This document shows, one piece after another, positions 51,018 to 59,176 of a DNA stretch of 64,000 nucleotides (position 1 is the stretch's first letter; every line of letters starts with the position of its first letter). The DNA lies in assembly GCA_034436015.1 (NCBI GenBank), contig DAOTWG010000009.1, positions 1-64,000 on the forward strand, given 5' to 3'. Made by a program: the position numbers and the translations under genes. A model generated the notes under the pieces. That model was not told the DNA's origin, did not search any database, and was given only the letters and a program-made list of their open reading frames with translations. Origin of the DNA: DAOTVX01 sp034436015. Its GTDB lineage: Bacteria > Chloroflexota > Anaerolineae > Anaerolineales > Villigracilaceae.

Positions 51018-52351
51018 AACGATTGAGCCACCTGAACGCCAATGACAGCACAGCGTACCCTCACGAGCAGAGTAAATCTGGTCATTCTTCTTTTCCTCTC
51101 TCCCCGCGCAAGAGGGAACCAGCAAGAAAGGGACGCCGCTGTCCCCCCCTCGCCGCGGCGCTCTTTCTGACAACCTCTTTTCTGTTGGCCTCGCCCGCTC
51201 CCGCAAGGGCGCAAAGCGTGGTGGAAGTCAGCGAGGTGCAGGTCTCCTATCTGTTCGGCAGTCATGTGACGTTCTCCGCTCGCATCCGCGCCGCCGTCCC
51301 TATGCAAGAAGCCTGGTTGCTCTTCCAATCCGCCGGCGAGACGAATACACACCTGGTCAGACCAACCCTTTCTGCTGACGGGCGCCTGGTTTATCAACAT
51401 CCAGCCGCCACTGGCACATTGCGTCCTTTTGCCCCGGTATACTTCTGGTACCGCATTACCTTGACAAACGGCGAGGTATACACCAGCCCCCGCCGCTCGT
51501 TCGCATACATAGACAACCGCTTCCCCTGGCAGATTCTGGAAGACGAATGGGTGCGCGTCCACTGGTACGCCGGCGATCTGGACTTTGGGCAAGCGGCCTT
51601 CGATATAGCCCATGTCGGCTTGCAAAAAGTAAGCGAGATTCTCCCCTACCAGAAAAGTCCGCCCATCGATCTATATATCTATGCTTCAGCCGTAGATTTA
51701 AAGAACGCCCTCGCGCTGGGAGGACCGGCCTGGGCCAGCGGGCAAGCCAGCCCCGACCTGGGCGTGGCGCTCGTAGCCATTGCTCCTGATCCCGCCGCCA
51801 AATTGGAGATGGAGCGCCAGATTCCCCATGAGCTGGCGCACATCGTGCTCTATCAGCGCGCTGGAGCCGCCTATGAACGTCTACCCATCTGGTTGCGGGA
51901 AGGCATCGCTTCGCTTACAGAAATCTATCCCAATCCGGACTACCGCACAGCATTGAAAGCAGCCGCGCAAAACGGCCTACTGTTGGATATTAGCGACTTG
52001 TGCTATGCTTTCCCCAGCGACGCAGGCCGCGCCTATCTGGCCTACGCCGAAGCGGATTCCTTCACACGTTACCTTTACCATACCTACGGTCCGCCCGCGC
52101 TGTTCCATCTCGTGGTGGCCTATGCAGACGGCATGGACTGTGAACAAGGCGCTCGCCACATCTTCGGCTTGTCTTTGACTCAGCTCGATCGTCGTTGGCG
52201 CCAAGCAACCCTCGACTCAAACGCTCTTCTCGCCGCGGGGCAACATATCTTGCCCTACCTCATACTCTTGTTGATCATCCTTTCCATTCCGGTGTGGGGA
52301 TGGAGTTACGCCACGGCAAGGAGGAAGCATGAGCGAGAGCAAGACATCTGA
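51014..52351 (+). CDS. Secreted peptidase-MA-like metallohydrolase with C-terminal anchor
   Basis: 445 residues. A polar, basic N-terminal stretch precedes a signal-peptide-like segment ('LAAALFLTTSFLLASPAPARA'). The mature part has a beta-rich domain and a gluzincin-like zinc motif, 'RQIPHELAHIVLYQRAG' (HExxH near residue 275), with 'LPIWLREGIASLTE' downstream supplying a plausible third ligand Glu. A membrane helix near the C-terminus ('ILPYLILLLIILSIPVWGW') anchors it, leaving a short basic tail. The substrate is unknown. It overlaps the transporter stop and the acylphosphatase start. Confidence 0.82.
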   Translation: MKRLSHLNANDSTAYPHEQSKSGHSSFPLSPRKREPARKGRRCPPLAAALFLTTSFLLASPAPARAQSVVEVSEVQVSYLFGSHVTFSARIRAAVPMQEAWLLFQSAGETNTHLVRPTLSADGRLVYQHPAATGTLRPFAPVYFWYRITLTNGEVYTSPRRSFAYIDNRFPWQILEDEWVRVHWYAGDLDFGQAAFDIAHVGLQKVSEILPYQKSPPIDLYIYASAVDLKNALALGGPAWASGQASPDLGVALVAIAPDPAAKLEMERQIPHELAHIVLYQRAGAAYERLPIWLREGIASLTEIYPNPDYRTALKAAAQNGLLLDISDLCYAFPSDAGRAYLAYAEADSFTRYLYHTYGPPALFHLVVAYADGMDCEQGARHIFGLSLTQLDRRWRQATLDSNALLAAGQHILPYLILLLIILSIPVWGWSYATARRKHEREQDI

Positions 52352-52637
52352 CATACAACGCGTGCACATCTGGGTCAACGGGCGCGTGCAGGGAGTGGGG
52401 TTTCGTGCCTTCGTACAACAGCAAGGGTATCTTCTGGGCCTGACCGGCTGGGTTCGCAACGTCGGTTACAATAGCGTGGAAACCGTCGCAGAAGGCCGGC
52501 GGGACGCGCTCGAACGCTTCGTGGAGGCAGTTCGGCAAGGCCCGCGCGCCGCACGCGTGGACGAGATACGCGTCGCGTGGGAAACGCCAAGCGGCGAGTT
52601 CCACAAATTCGACGTCCGCCACAGCGTCTGGTCGTAA
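52329..52637 (+). CDS. acyP: Acylphosphatase
   Basis: 102 residues. It hydrolyses acyl phosphates such as carbamoyl phosphate or 1,3-bisphosphoglycerate. The signature 'IWVNGRVQGVGFRAFV' contains the catalytic phosphate-binding Arg, and 'GLTGWVRNVGYNSVE' the catalytic Asn. The start lies 23 nt inside the end of the metallohydrolase gene, with AGGAGG just upstream. It is the last gene of the plus-strand series, and a hairpin separates it from the convergent GH4 gene. Confidence 0.95.
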   Translation: MSESKTSDIQRVHIWVNGRVQGVGFRAFVQQQGYLLGLTGWVRNVGYNSVETVAEGRRDALERFVEAVRQGPRAARVDEIRVAWETPSGEFHKFDVRHSVWS

Positions 52638-52660
52638 CCGCGAGAACCGAGAGCAAGAAC

Positions 52661-52689
52661 AAAAAAAGAGCGGACATGGCTGTCCGCTC
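52661..52689 (-). terminator. Rho-independent terminator of the GH4 operon
   Basis: GAGCGGACA (52668-52676) and TGTCCGCTC (52681-52689) form a 9-bp stem with a 4-nt loop. On the minus strand it is followed by seven T residues (52661-52667). It may also stop plus-strand transcription from acyP, although no T-run follows on that side. Confidence 0.88.
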
Positions 52690-52708
52690 CTGCAAGGCCA
52701 TTTTCGCC

Positions 52709-54004
52709 TCATTTCCAAAACTGGGGCAAATACTCACGGTGAGTTTCGAGCATATCCTCCAACACCGCTTGGACGCGATCGGCCTTCGGCCCAAGAGGAT
52801 GGACAAGGAGCGCCTGGTAGGCCGCTTCGCGATCGCCATGCACGGCGGCTTCCACCGTTAACAATTCATACGCCTTGACCTGTGCCAGCAGCCCAAAGCA
52901 TACCGGAGGCAGCGGTTCTGCCGGTAGAGGTTCAATGCCTTTACGGCTGACGCGAGCTGGTAATTCCAGCACCCAATCGGCCGGCCACTCTTTCACTGCA
53001 CCATTGTTGCGCGTATTGACCACATGCGTCTCGCCCAAGTCGTTGTAATGGGCGTTGAGCAATTGAGTAGCGACCGTCGAGTAGTAAGCCCCGCCGCGTT
53101 TCATTAAGTCTGCCGGTGGCTCTCTCAGGTTCGGGTCTGCATATTCGCGCAGCAGGTTTTCTTCCACCTCAATGACCTCGTCCGCGCGCGAGGGCGGCCA
53201 TTTCTCCTGCGCTGCCAGTTTCTTATCGGTATGATAGTAGTACTGCAAGTAATAATTCGGAATCATCCGCAGGGTTTCAACCAAACGCGGCTCCCACTCA
53301 GGGTGTTCCTGAGTCTTGAGTCGGGCAAGGAAGCCCTCCAAGATGCGCGGCCACACGTCCTCACCATCAATCGCAAAGCCGCGATGCCAAGACAGGTGGT
53401 TCAAGCCGAGCGTCTTGAGTTCGGCGCGCGCGGGGTCCACCTTCACACCGGTTAACTGCTCCCACTCATGCAAGAGCATCATCTTGGCCGTGATTGGCAC
53501 ATTGCACACTCCCACGGAAGGGACCTGCGGCGCATACTTGACCAACGCCTGCGTCACCAGTCCGGCCGGATTGGTAAAGTTTACAAGCATGGCGCCGGGT
53601 GCTGCCCAGGCGCGCAGGTCCGCGGCGATTTCCAGGAGGACTGGAATTGTGCGCAATGCCTTCGCCATGCCGCCGACGCCGGTCGTCTCCTGTCCAATTA
53701 GGCCGTGCCGTTTCCCCAGGTACTCATCGCGCCGGCGCGCTTCCATTTGCCCCACGCGTAGTTGTGTGATGACATAGGATGCCCCCTCGATGGCTGCGCG
53801 CCGGTCTCCGGTCAACACAACTCGGAAAGGCGCCTTCCTATGTTCGACCATGCGCCGCGCGAAGCCGCCGACGATTCCCAACCGCCTCGCGTCTACATCC
53901 ATCAACCAAAGCTCTCGCAACGGGAATCGATCAACTCGCTCCAGAAACCCATTGATCAGTTCCGGGGTATACGTCGAACCACCACCGATCACCGCTACTT
54001 TCAT
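52709..54004 (-). CDS. GH4 family glycosidase, probable 6-phospho-beta-glucosidase
   Basis: 431 residues from ATG 54004 (AAGGAG upstream). GH4 enzymes use NAD+ and Mn2+ in a redox-elimination mechanism. Motifs: 'VAVIGGGSTYTPELINGF' (NAD binding), 'RVGQMEARRRDEYLGKRHGL', 'VNFTNPAG', the metal-ligand Cys in 'SVGVCNVPITAKM' and His in 'LGLNHLSWHRG'. CNVP and GLNHLSW are characteristic of 6-phospho-beta-glucosidases. ABC uptake does not phosphorylate its cargo, so a kinase elsewhere or an unphosphorylated glycoside as substrate must be considered. It is the last gene of the ABC operon. Confidence 0.88.
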   Translation of the reverse strand: MKVAVIGGGSTYTPELINGFLERVDRFPLRELWLMDVDARRLGIVGGFARRMVEHRKAPFRVVLTGDRRAAIEGASYVITQLRVGQMEARRRDEYLGKRHGLIGQETTGVGGMAKALRTIPVLLEIAADLRAWAAPGAMLVNFTNPAGLVTQALVKYAPQVPSVGVCNVPITAKMMLLHEWEQLTGVKVDPARAELKTLGLNHLSWHRGFAIDGEDVWPRILEGFLARLKTQEHPEWEPRLVETLRMIPNYYLQYYYHTDKKLAAQEKWPPSRADEVIEVEENLLREYADPNLREPPADLMKRGGAYYSTVATQLLNAHYNDLGETHVVNTRNNGAVKEWPADWVLELPARVSRKGIEPLPAEPLPPVCFGLLAQVKAYELLTVEAAVHGDREAAYQALLVHPLGPKADRVQAVLEDMLETHREYLPQFWK

Positions 54005-54028
54005 GTGGTTTCTCCTTCGGACAGATAT

Positions 54029-54057
54029 GCCACGCACCCATTTGCCGGATGCGTGGC
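54029..54057 (-). other. Intercistronic hairpin between permease and GH4 gene
   Basis: GCCACGCA (54029-54036) pairs with TGCGTGGC (54050-54057). No T-run follows, so it may stabilise or process the mRNA and is unlikely to end transcription. Confidence 0.45.
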
Positions 54058-54086
54058 AAGGAAGACAAAGGTCAGAGGCAGGTCGG

Positions 54087-55145
54087 CTACTTCTCGACGC
54101 CCGTGATGACAATGCCCTGCACAAAGAACCGCTGGGCGACGAAGAAGAGAAGTACCGGCAGGATCAGGGCCATCAACGAACCTGCCTGAATCAGATATGG
54201 CTTCGACCCGTAAATTCCGTTGAACATAGAAAGCGCGACCGAAATCGGTTGCAATTCCCGTTTGGTAGAAAGGTAAATCAACGGACCAAAATAGTCATTC
54301 CACGCCCAGACAATATGGAACACAGTCACCGCGACAACTACCGCCCAGGACTGGGGCAAGATGACCGACCACAGGATGCGCAGCGGCCCCGCGCCGTCAA
54401 TCATCGCCGCTTCATCTAGTTCACGCGGCAGGGTCAAGAAGTATTGCCGCATAAGAAACGCATCGTAGGGGTTAGCAAAGAACGAAGGCACGATGAGCGG
54501 CAACCACGTGCCTACCCAACCAATGCGCTGGAAGAAGGTGTAAGTCGGAATCAGAGTCACTGTGCCGGGCAGGAACATGGTCGAAATCAACAAGATGAAA
54601 AGGAGATCTCGTCCCGGAAAGCGGAAACGCGAAAAACCAAACGCCACCAGCGTACAGGAGAGCAAAACGCCGACGTTCGTCATGATGGCATAGAACATCG
54701 TGTTCCACAGCAGGCGAGGGTAGTTGATAGTCTCCCAAACGATCTTGTAGTTTTCCCAGGTAGGAGAAAACTTCCATGGCCGCCGTAACGAGCCATAATA
54801 TCCCTGCCACCGATAAGGATTATCCGCTGTATATTCCGGATTCTCCGTAACATCAATGAAATCCGTATAGGTCCTCGTCTGCTTCAAGGCAGCCATATCC
54901 CGCTTGCTGCCATCGGGGAAGATCACCGTGTAAACATCCAATTCCTTGCCGTTATAGGAAAATTTCGGCGCTTTCGCCGGCCAGATTGGCGAACCAAGTT
55001 CGGAGATTTGCCCCTGTGTCTTCAGGGAGGTAAAGATCATGAACAGGAACGGCATGAGAAAAACCACCAGGCAGGCCAGCGTTACACCGGTCACCAGAGC
55101 AACATTCAAACGATACTTTACCTTACCGATCGTCGTTCTTTTCAT
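54087..55145 (-). CDS. Carbohydrate ABC transporter permease (MalG-like)
   Basis: 352 residues. About six membrane helices and the EAA loop 'LPRELDEAAMIDGAGPLRIL', the contact site for the ATPase. A periplasmic insertion of about 90 residues follows the first helix ('YTDFIDVTENPEYTADN'), which makes it longer than a typical MalG (about 280-300). 'QYFLTLPRELDEAA' and 'ILPQSWAVVVAVTVFHIVW' are typical of CUT1 inner-membrane components. No ATPase gene is in the operon, so a shared MsmK/MalK-type ATPase from elsewhere is expected. Confidence 0.93.
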   Translation of the reverse strand: MKRTTIGKVKYRLNVALVTGVTLACLVVFLMPFLFMIFTSLKTQGQISELGSPIWPAKAPKFSYNGKELDVYTVIFPDGSKRDMAALKQTRTYTDFIDVTENPEYTADNPYRWQGYYGSLRRPWKFSPTWENYKIVWETINYPRLLWNTMFYAIMTNVGVLLSCTLVAFGFSRFRFPGRDLLFILLISTMFLPGTVTLIPTYTFFQRIGWVGTWLPLIVPSFFANPYDAFLMRQYFLTLPRELDEAAMIDGAGPLRILWSVILPQSWAVVVAVTVFHIVWAWNDYFGPLIYLSTKRELQPISVALSMFNGIYGSKPYLIQAGSLMALILPVLLFFVAQRFFVQGIVITGVEK

Positions 55146-55172
55146 CTTGTTGATCTAAGCCTCCTCAAAGTA

Positions 55173-56234
55173 TTAAGTGCTCTCTGCCGCATAGTAAACC
55201 CATTTCTTGGCCGTACCAAACAGGATAATCGTCACAATCAGAATAACCAGGAACAATACCCAGGCCATGGTCGCGCCATAGGACATGTTCTGGAACAGGA
55301 AGAAAGTTTTGTACAGATGCAAGTTGTAAAAATATGTTGCGCCGCCCGGGCGTCCTGTACCCTGGTTGACTACCAGTGGCACAAGAAAGTATTGAAACAG
55401 TCCTACCACGCTCAAGATGAGGTTGTAGAATACTACCGGCGAGATCATCGGCCACGTCACCTTCCGGAACGTAGCCCAGGCACCAGCGCCATCCACTTTG
55501 GCCGCATCATAAAGTTCTGTAGGAACATTCTGCAAGCCCGCCAACATAATCAGCATGGCATTGCCGATACCCCAAATCCCCATGATCACGTAGGTTGGAT
55601 ATACCCAGAACACATCGTTCGCCCACTGCGGAAGGGCTGCCTTGGGCACTCCTAGCCACATCAGGAAACGATTAATCCAACCCGTTTCCGGGTTCAACAT
55701 GCCACCCCAAAGAAAAACCGCAGCCACGAACGGAATCACGTAAGGCATATAAAACAACGAGCGAAAGATTGCCTGTCCTTTCAAGTACTTGCTGTTCAAT
55801 AACAACGCCAGAGCCAATGGCAAAAGAATACCCACCGGGAGGGCGTACAGGCCAAAGATAATCGTTACCAACATGGCGCCCGGCGGATCCATTTTGATTT
55901 GTGGAGCAAAAATTTGTCTGGGTTCGCCATCCACAACGATTGGTTGCGTCCAGATGACTCGTAACGAAGGGACGCGCCAGATCGTCATGTCCTGGAAAAG
56001 AGTCTTGTAGTTACTCAGCCCGACGAAGCGCACCGGGTTGAATACGCCTTCCGTAATACGCATATCGAGAAAGGTGAAAACAAAGGTCGCCAACATCGGC
56101 AAGAAAGTAAATACCAGAAAACCGACAATCCAGGGGCTGATGAAGGTTAATCCTTGCTTCATCTCACGCCGCTCTTTGGCGGTCAACTTACGCAAGGAGA
56201 CTCTGCGGAAACGAAACGTCAAGAGTTGTTCCAT
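55173..56234 (-). CDS. Carbohydrate ABC transporter permease (MalF-like)
   Basis: 353 residues, CUT1-family. Six predicted membrane helices: 'FISPWIVGFLVFTFLPMLA' begins the first, 'IFRSLFYMPYVIPFVAAVFL' is a conserved MalF-like segment, and the EAA loop reads 'VPTELYDAAKVDGAGAWATF'. As in the partner permease there is an insert of about 50 residues after the first helix. The ribosome binding site is GGAAGGAG. It is separated from the binding-protein gene by a hairpin and from the second permease by 27 nt. Confidence 0.94.
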   Translation of the reverse strand: MEQLLTFRFRRVSLRKLTAKERREMKQGLTFISPWIVGFLVFTFLPMLATFVFTFLDMRITEGVFNPVRFVGLSNYKTLFQDMTIWRVPSLRVIWTQPIVVDGEPRQIFAPQIKMDPPGAMLVTIIFGLYALPVGILLPLALALLLNSKYLKGQAIFRSLFYMPYVIPFVAAVFLWGGMLNPETGWINRFLMWLGVPKAALPQWANDVFWVYPTYVIMGIWGIGNAMLIMLAGLQNVPTELYDAAKVDGAGAWATFRKVTWPMISPVVFYNLILSVVGLFQYFLVPLVVNQGTGRPGGATYFYNLHLYKTFFLFQNMSYGATMAWVLFLVILIVTIILFGTAKKWVYYAAEST

Positions 56235-56275
56235 AACTTCAAGACTCCTTCCACGGAGACTGGCGAATGAAAGTA

Positions 56276-56309
56276 GGGTGGGCTAGCCCACACGAGGCCC
56301 AGCCCACCC
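56276..56309 (-). terminator. Intercistronic hairpin after the binding-protein gene
   Basis: GGGTGGGCT (56276-56284) pairs with AGCCCACCC (56301-56309), with a GC-rich loop. It lies between the binding-protein stop and the first permease. Such hairpins often protect the upstream message so that the binding protein is made in excess. Confidence 0.55.
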
Positions 56310-56326
56310 CCTCGAACTCAGCGAAT

Positions 56327-57778
56327 TTACTGCTTGGCCTTCTGGAAGATGACCTGCAGATCTTGCTTGAGTTTCTCAATCTCAGCGGCAAGATCAATGG
56401 AACCATCGTTCGCCATCAGGTCGCCAAAGGCGCCGATGCGGTTCCAGGCCTCGTTCAGGTTCGGCATCCAGCCCTCGGCACTCGGAATATCCGGATAGGC
56501 CAGGCCATCCACCAACGGCTGCCAAGAGGTGACGAACGGATACTGCGCCGACTTGGCATCCAGGAACGGTTGCTGATCCTCTGGACGAGCAGGGAACGCA
56601 CCGTAGACGGGTGCCAGCTTCTTCACCGCCGGACCAACCAGGTAGGCCAGGACCTCAAAGGCTTCCTTCGGGTGCTTGGTGCCCTTCCAGACGCGGAAGG
56701 TATCGGCATCCACGCGGCCATACACCTTACCGTCTTTCGGGTTGGCAGGCAAGACGCCCAGCTGGAATTCATGGCCGGCGTTCTTGAAGTCGGCCAGACA
56801 GCAGGTATACCAGAAGTGGGTCACAGCCATCGCCGCCTTGCCGCTGTTGAAGACATTGCCGCCGCCGAATTCAGGGCTGCCGGCCAGCGCGCCGCTGGCG
56901 ATGAAAGGTTGTGCGCCCCAGATGCCGTTGAAGTAGAACTCCCACGCCTGCTTGGCCTCTGCGGGGATAATGGCGTTGTAGTCGGCGTCAAAGTATTCCG
57001 CCGCGCCCGCACCCCAGAAGCCGGCCATATGCATGGCATGCTGCCACTGCGGCACATAACCGACCTGCACGATGCTGTTGCGATCGAAGCCAGCCTCGGT
57101 CGCGTTCTTGCCGTTGGCATCGAGCGTGAGCAGACGGGCGACTTCCGCCACCGTGTTCCAATCCCACGGCTTCTCGGTGCCATCCGGCATGACGTACTTC
57201 TCGCCGTACTTGGCGGGCGGATAGTTCAGGCCGGCCTCATCGAACATCTTCGGCACATAGTACACCGCTGCCGGGAAGACCGCGAACGGCAGACCCAGCT
57301 GACCCTCGGTGGTCACCTGCGCGGCAACCAGCGCCGGATCGAATTGGTTGATGTCGTAGCCGGTCTCCTTGATGAGCGGCTCCAGGTCAAGCCACTGACC
57401 GTAGAAGAAGTTGGTGCCGCCCCAACCCACCGGGCCAACGATATCGGGGCCGTTGCCAGCAGCAATCTGGGTGGAGAGGGTATCGCGGGCCGCGTCGTAG
57501 GGCACAACCTCCAACACCAGTTCGATCTTGTCCTGCGAGGCGTTGAAGTCAGCCACGACCTCTTCCTGGACAGCGATCTGATCCGCGTTGGTGCCGGTGC
57601 CAAGACCGACGAACCAGCGAATCTGCACCTTCTCCGCCGGAGCCTCGATGGCCGGAGCCTCGGTGGCCGTAGGCTCGGTGACCGGAGCCTCGGTGGCCGG
57701 AGCCTTCGGGGCACAGGCCGCAAGTAGCATGGAGGCTACAACCAACACACCAGCAAGGACGAACAGCGTCTTTTTCAT
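56327..57778 (-). CDS. Extracellular solute-binding lipoprotein of a sugar ABC transporter
   Basis: 483 residues. Lipoprotein signal 'MKKTLFVLAGVLVVASML' followed by lipobox LAAC, then a Thr/Pro/Glu/Ala linker of about 25 residues with repeated TEAP units. The mature part is a family 1 (MalE-like) solute-binding protein: 'IQVRW/VQIRWFVGLGTGTNAD'-type start, 'VVPYDAARDTLSTQIAAGNG', 'GKAAMAVTHFWYTCCLADFK' and 'KEAFEVLAYLVGP'. It captures a sugar or oligosaccharide outside the membrane for the two permeases. The GH4 gene in the same operon suggests a glucoside. Confidence 0.94.
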   Translation of the reverse strand: MKKTLFVLAGVLVVASMLLAACAPKAPATEAPVTEPTATEAPAIEAPAEKVQIRWFVGLGTGTNADQIAVQEEVVADFNASQDKIELVLEVVPYDAARDTLSTQIAAGNGPDIVGPVGWGGTNFFYGQWLDLEPLIKETGYDINQFDPALVAAQVTTEGQLGLPFAVFPAAVYYVPKMFDEAGLNYPPAKYGEKYVMPDGTEKPWDWNTVAEVARLLTLDANGKNATEAGFDRNSIVQVGYVPQWQHAMHMAGFWGAGAAEYFDADYNAIIPAEAKQAWEFYFNGIWGAQPFIASGALAGSPEFGGGNVFNSGKAAMAVTHFWYTCCLADFKNAGHEFQLGVLPANPKDGKVYGRVDADTFRVWKGTKHPKEAFEVLAYLVGPAVKKLAPVYGAFPARPEDQQPFLDAKSAQYPFVTSWQPLVDGLAYPDIPSAEGWMPNLNEAWNRIGAFGDLMANDGSIDLAAEIEKLKQDLQVIFQKAKQ

Positions 57779-57890
57779 AGTACTTTCTTCTCCTCTTGAA
57801 CTCGAACTTCATCTCGATTTGGGTAAGAAACGAACAACGAACAGTGAGCGTATATCAGCAAGTGGCTTCTCCCAAACAATCACCTCCTTT
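57775..57890 (-). promoter_or_regulatory. Leader of the ABC operon with a full anti-16S match
   Basis: The 5' end of the predicted mRNA carries AAAGGAGGTGATT (57890-57878), which complements the conserved 16S rRNA tail over about 13 nt, yet lies about 100 nt before the binding-protein ATG. A 34-codon frame from TTG 57879 ends in an ATGA overlap with that ATG. The gene also has its own ribosome binding site (AGAGGAG). Confidence 0.4.
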
Positions 57891-57899
57891 CGGTTTATT

Positions 57900-57928
57900 A
57901 TTATATCCAACACGTAAAAAAATTGCAA
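57900..57928 (-). promoter_or_regulatory. Sigma70-type promoter of the sugar ABC operon
   Basis: On the minus strand, TTGCAA (57928-57923), a 17-nt spacer, then a perfect TATAAT (57905-57900). The predicted start is near 57893. The sequence AAACCGAAAG around the start shares the AACCGA core of the operator found upstream of the LacI gene. Confidence 0.75.
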
Positions 57929-57983
57929 GCCCTTCGCGGCAAGAAATCGGGGAAAAGAATAGGCAACACCGGTTGTCTGCTCC

Positions 57984-59030
57984 TTATTGGCCTGATAACT
58001 CTTTACGCACGTTCCGCCCTGGGCAACCGCAGGAACGACGAATGACAAGGCCCGTAGGCAGAACGATTTCTCTCTCCACCTCTTCGCCTCGAATCAGGCG
58101 CAGCACCTGTCGCGCGGCCACACGCCCAACCATCTCCGTCGCGGCGCGGACGGTCGTCAGCGGCGGGACAAGCGAGGCCGCGAAACGTTGATCATCGAAG
58201 CCAACCACGGCCACTTGCCCTGGCACGGCCGCCCCTAGCTGATAGAGCGCGCCGAGTACCGTGAGCGCTAAGTCATCATCACTGGCAAAGATTGCGTCAC
58301 AGGAAGGCAAGATACCGGCAAGAAAATCGCGAATCACCGGGTAGGCCTGTTCACGACGATACTTCCCTTCTAACACAAGCCGTGCATCGTAAGGCAAACC
58401 ATGGCTTCGCAGCGCCTCGCGATACCCCGCCTCGCGCAGCAAACCATCCTGCCGGTAATCAGGAGCTTGAATGAAGGCAATACAACGTTTGCCATGCGCC
58501 TCAATCAAATGCTCCGTCAGCGCGCGCGCCGATCCTTGATTCTCTACCTTTACGCAAGGCATATGGAGATCGGCCGGCGGCGTACGGTAGATCAACACAC
58601 AGGGGAAACCGGCCTTATCCCATTCCGCCAGATAGTCGTCGCAAAGCGTGTGGGCAAAGATCACGACGCCATCCGTATTCTGGGGCCCCAAGGGCACGTT
58701 TTCCCCATCCTTCTCCGCAGAATAAGTGGCCATTAACAAACGGTACTCCTGCTCGCGGAGTTCCTCCTCCATCCCCCATAGCAAGGGGCCAAAGAAGGCA
58801 TAATTAATCGCATTGGAGATGATTCCAATAGTAAAGGTCTTGCGCGTGGCCAACGAACGCGCCGCCAGGCGAGGCGAATACTCCAGAATGCGCATAACCT
58901 GTTGGATGCGCTCGCCCGTCTCAGGAGCAACCACCGCCGAACGATTGAGATAACGGCTGACAGTCGCCGCGGAAACCCCTGCCTGACGAGCCACATCGCG
59001 AATCGTGATTGCTTGCGAACGCTTGACCAT
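57984..59030 (-). CDS. LacI-family transcriptional regulator of the sugar operon
   Basis: 348 residues. The N-terminal helix-turn-helix is 'TIRDVARQAGVSAATVSRYL', with hinge helix 'SPRLAARSLATRKT', followed by a periplasmic-binding-protein-like effector domain ('IGIISNAINYAFFGPLLWG', 'CDAIFASDDDLALTVLGAL', 'VAVVGFDDQRFAASLVPPLT'). The C-terminus ends with 'RRSCGCPGR', a Cys-rich tail seen in some family members. It lies directly upstream of the ABC operon on the same strand and is probably its repressor, released by a sugar. An operator in its own promoter points to autoregulation. Confidence 0.92.
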   Translation of the reverse strand: MVKRSQAITIRDVARQAGVSAATVSRYLNRSAVVAPETGERIQQVMRILEYSPRLAARSLATRKTFTIGIISNAINYAFFGPLLWGMEEELREQEYRLLMATYSAEKDGENVPLGPQNTDGVVIFAHTLCDDYLAEWDKAGFPCVLIYRTPPADLHMPCVKVENQGSARALTEHLIEAHGKRCIAFIQAPDYRQDGLLREAGYREALRSHGLPYDARLVLEGKYRREQAYPVIRDFLAGILPSCDAIFASDDDLALTVLGALYQLGAAVPGQVAVVGFDDQRFAASLVPPLTTVRAATEMVGRVAARQVLRLIRGEEVEREIVLPTGLVIRRSCGCPGRNVRKELSGQ

Positions 59031-59046
59031 GAACGCTTGTGTTTAT

Positions 59047-59070
59047 TGTAATCGGTTACAGAAACCGATT
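59047..59070. promoter_or_regulatory. LacI-family operator upstream of the regulator gene
   Basis: TGTAATCGGTTACA (59047-59060) has the CG-centred LacI-type palindrome TGTAAyCGrTTACA. Overlapping it, AATCGGTT (59050-59057) and AACCGATT (59063-59070) form a perfect inverted repeat. The site covers the predicted transcription start of the regulator, so binding should repress it. Confidence 0.7.
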
Positions 59071-59072
59071 TC

Positions 59073-59101
59073 ATTATGGCATACCCGACGGTTAAAGTCA
59101 A
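59073..59101 (-). promoter_or_regulatory. Promoter of the LacI-family regulator
   Basis: On the minus strand, TTGACT (59101-59096), a 17-nt spacer, then CATAAT (59078-59073), about 43 nt upstream of the ATG at 59030. The operator follows directly downstream. Confidence 0.75.
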
Positions 59102-59119
59102 GTACCTCTTTAAATTCAA

Positions 59120-59145
59120 GCCTGCCGGTTGTGCCGCCGGCAGGC
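59120..59145 (-). terminator. Hairpin after the beta-rich lipoprotein gene
   Basis: GCCTGCCGG (59120-59128) pairs with CCGGCAGGC (59137-59145) around an 8-nt loop. On the minus strand TTGAATTT follows, a weak T-run. It separates the lipoprotein gene from the regulator's promoter. Confidence 0.55.
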
Positions 59146-59176
59146 CCCAGATGTGTCTTACCCTCCGACGGTCGCC

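Noticed and set aside
57960..57980. ACCGGT-centred partial palindrome upstream of the ABC operon promoter as a LacI operator
   Set aside because: The flanks do not match the site upstream of the regulator gene and it lies upstream of the -35 box.
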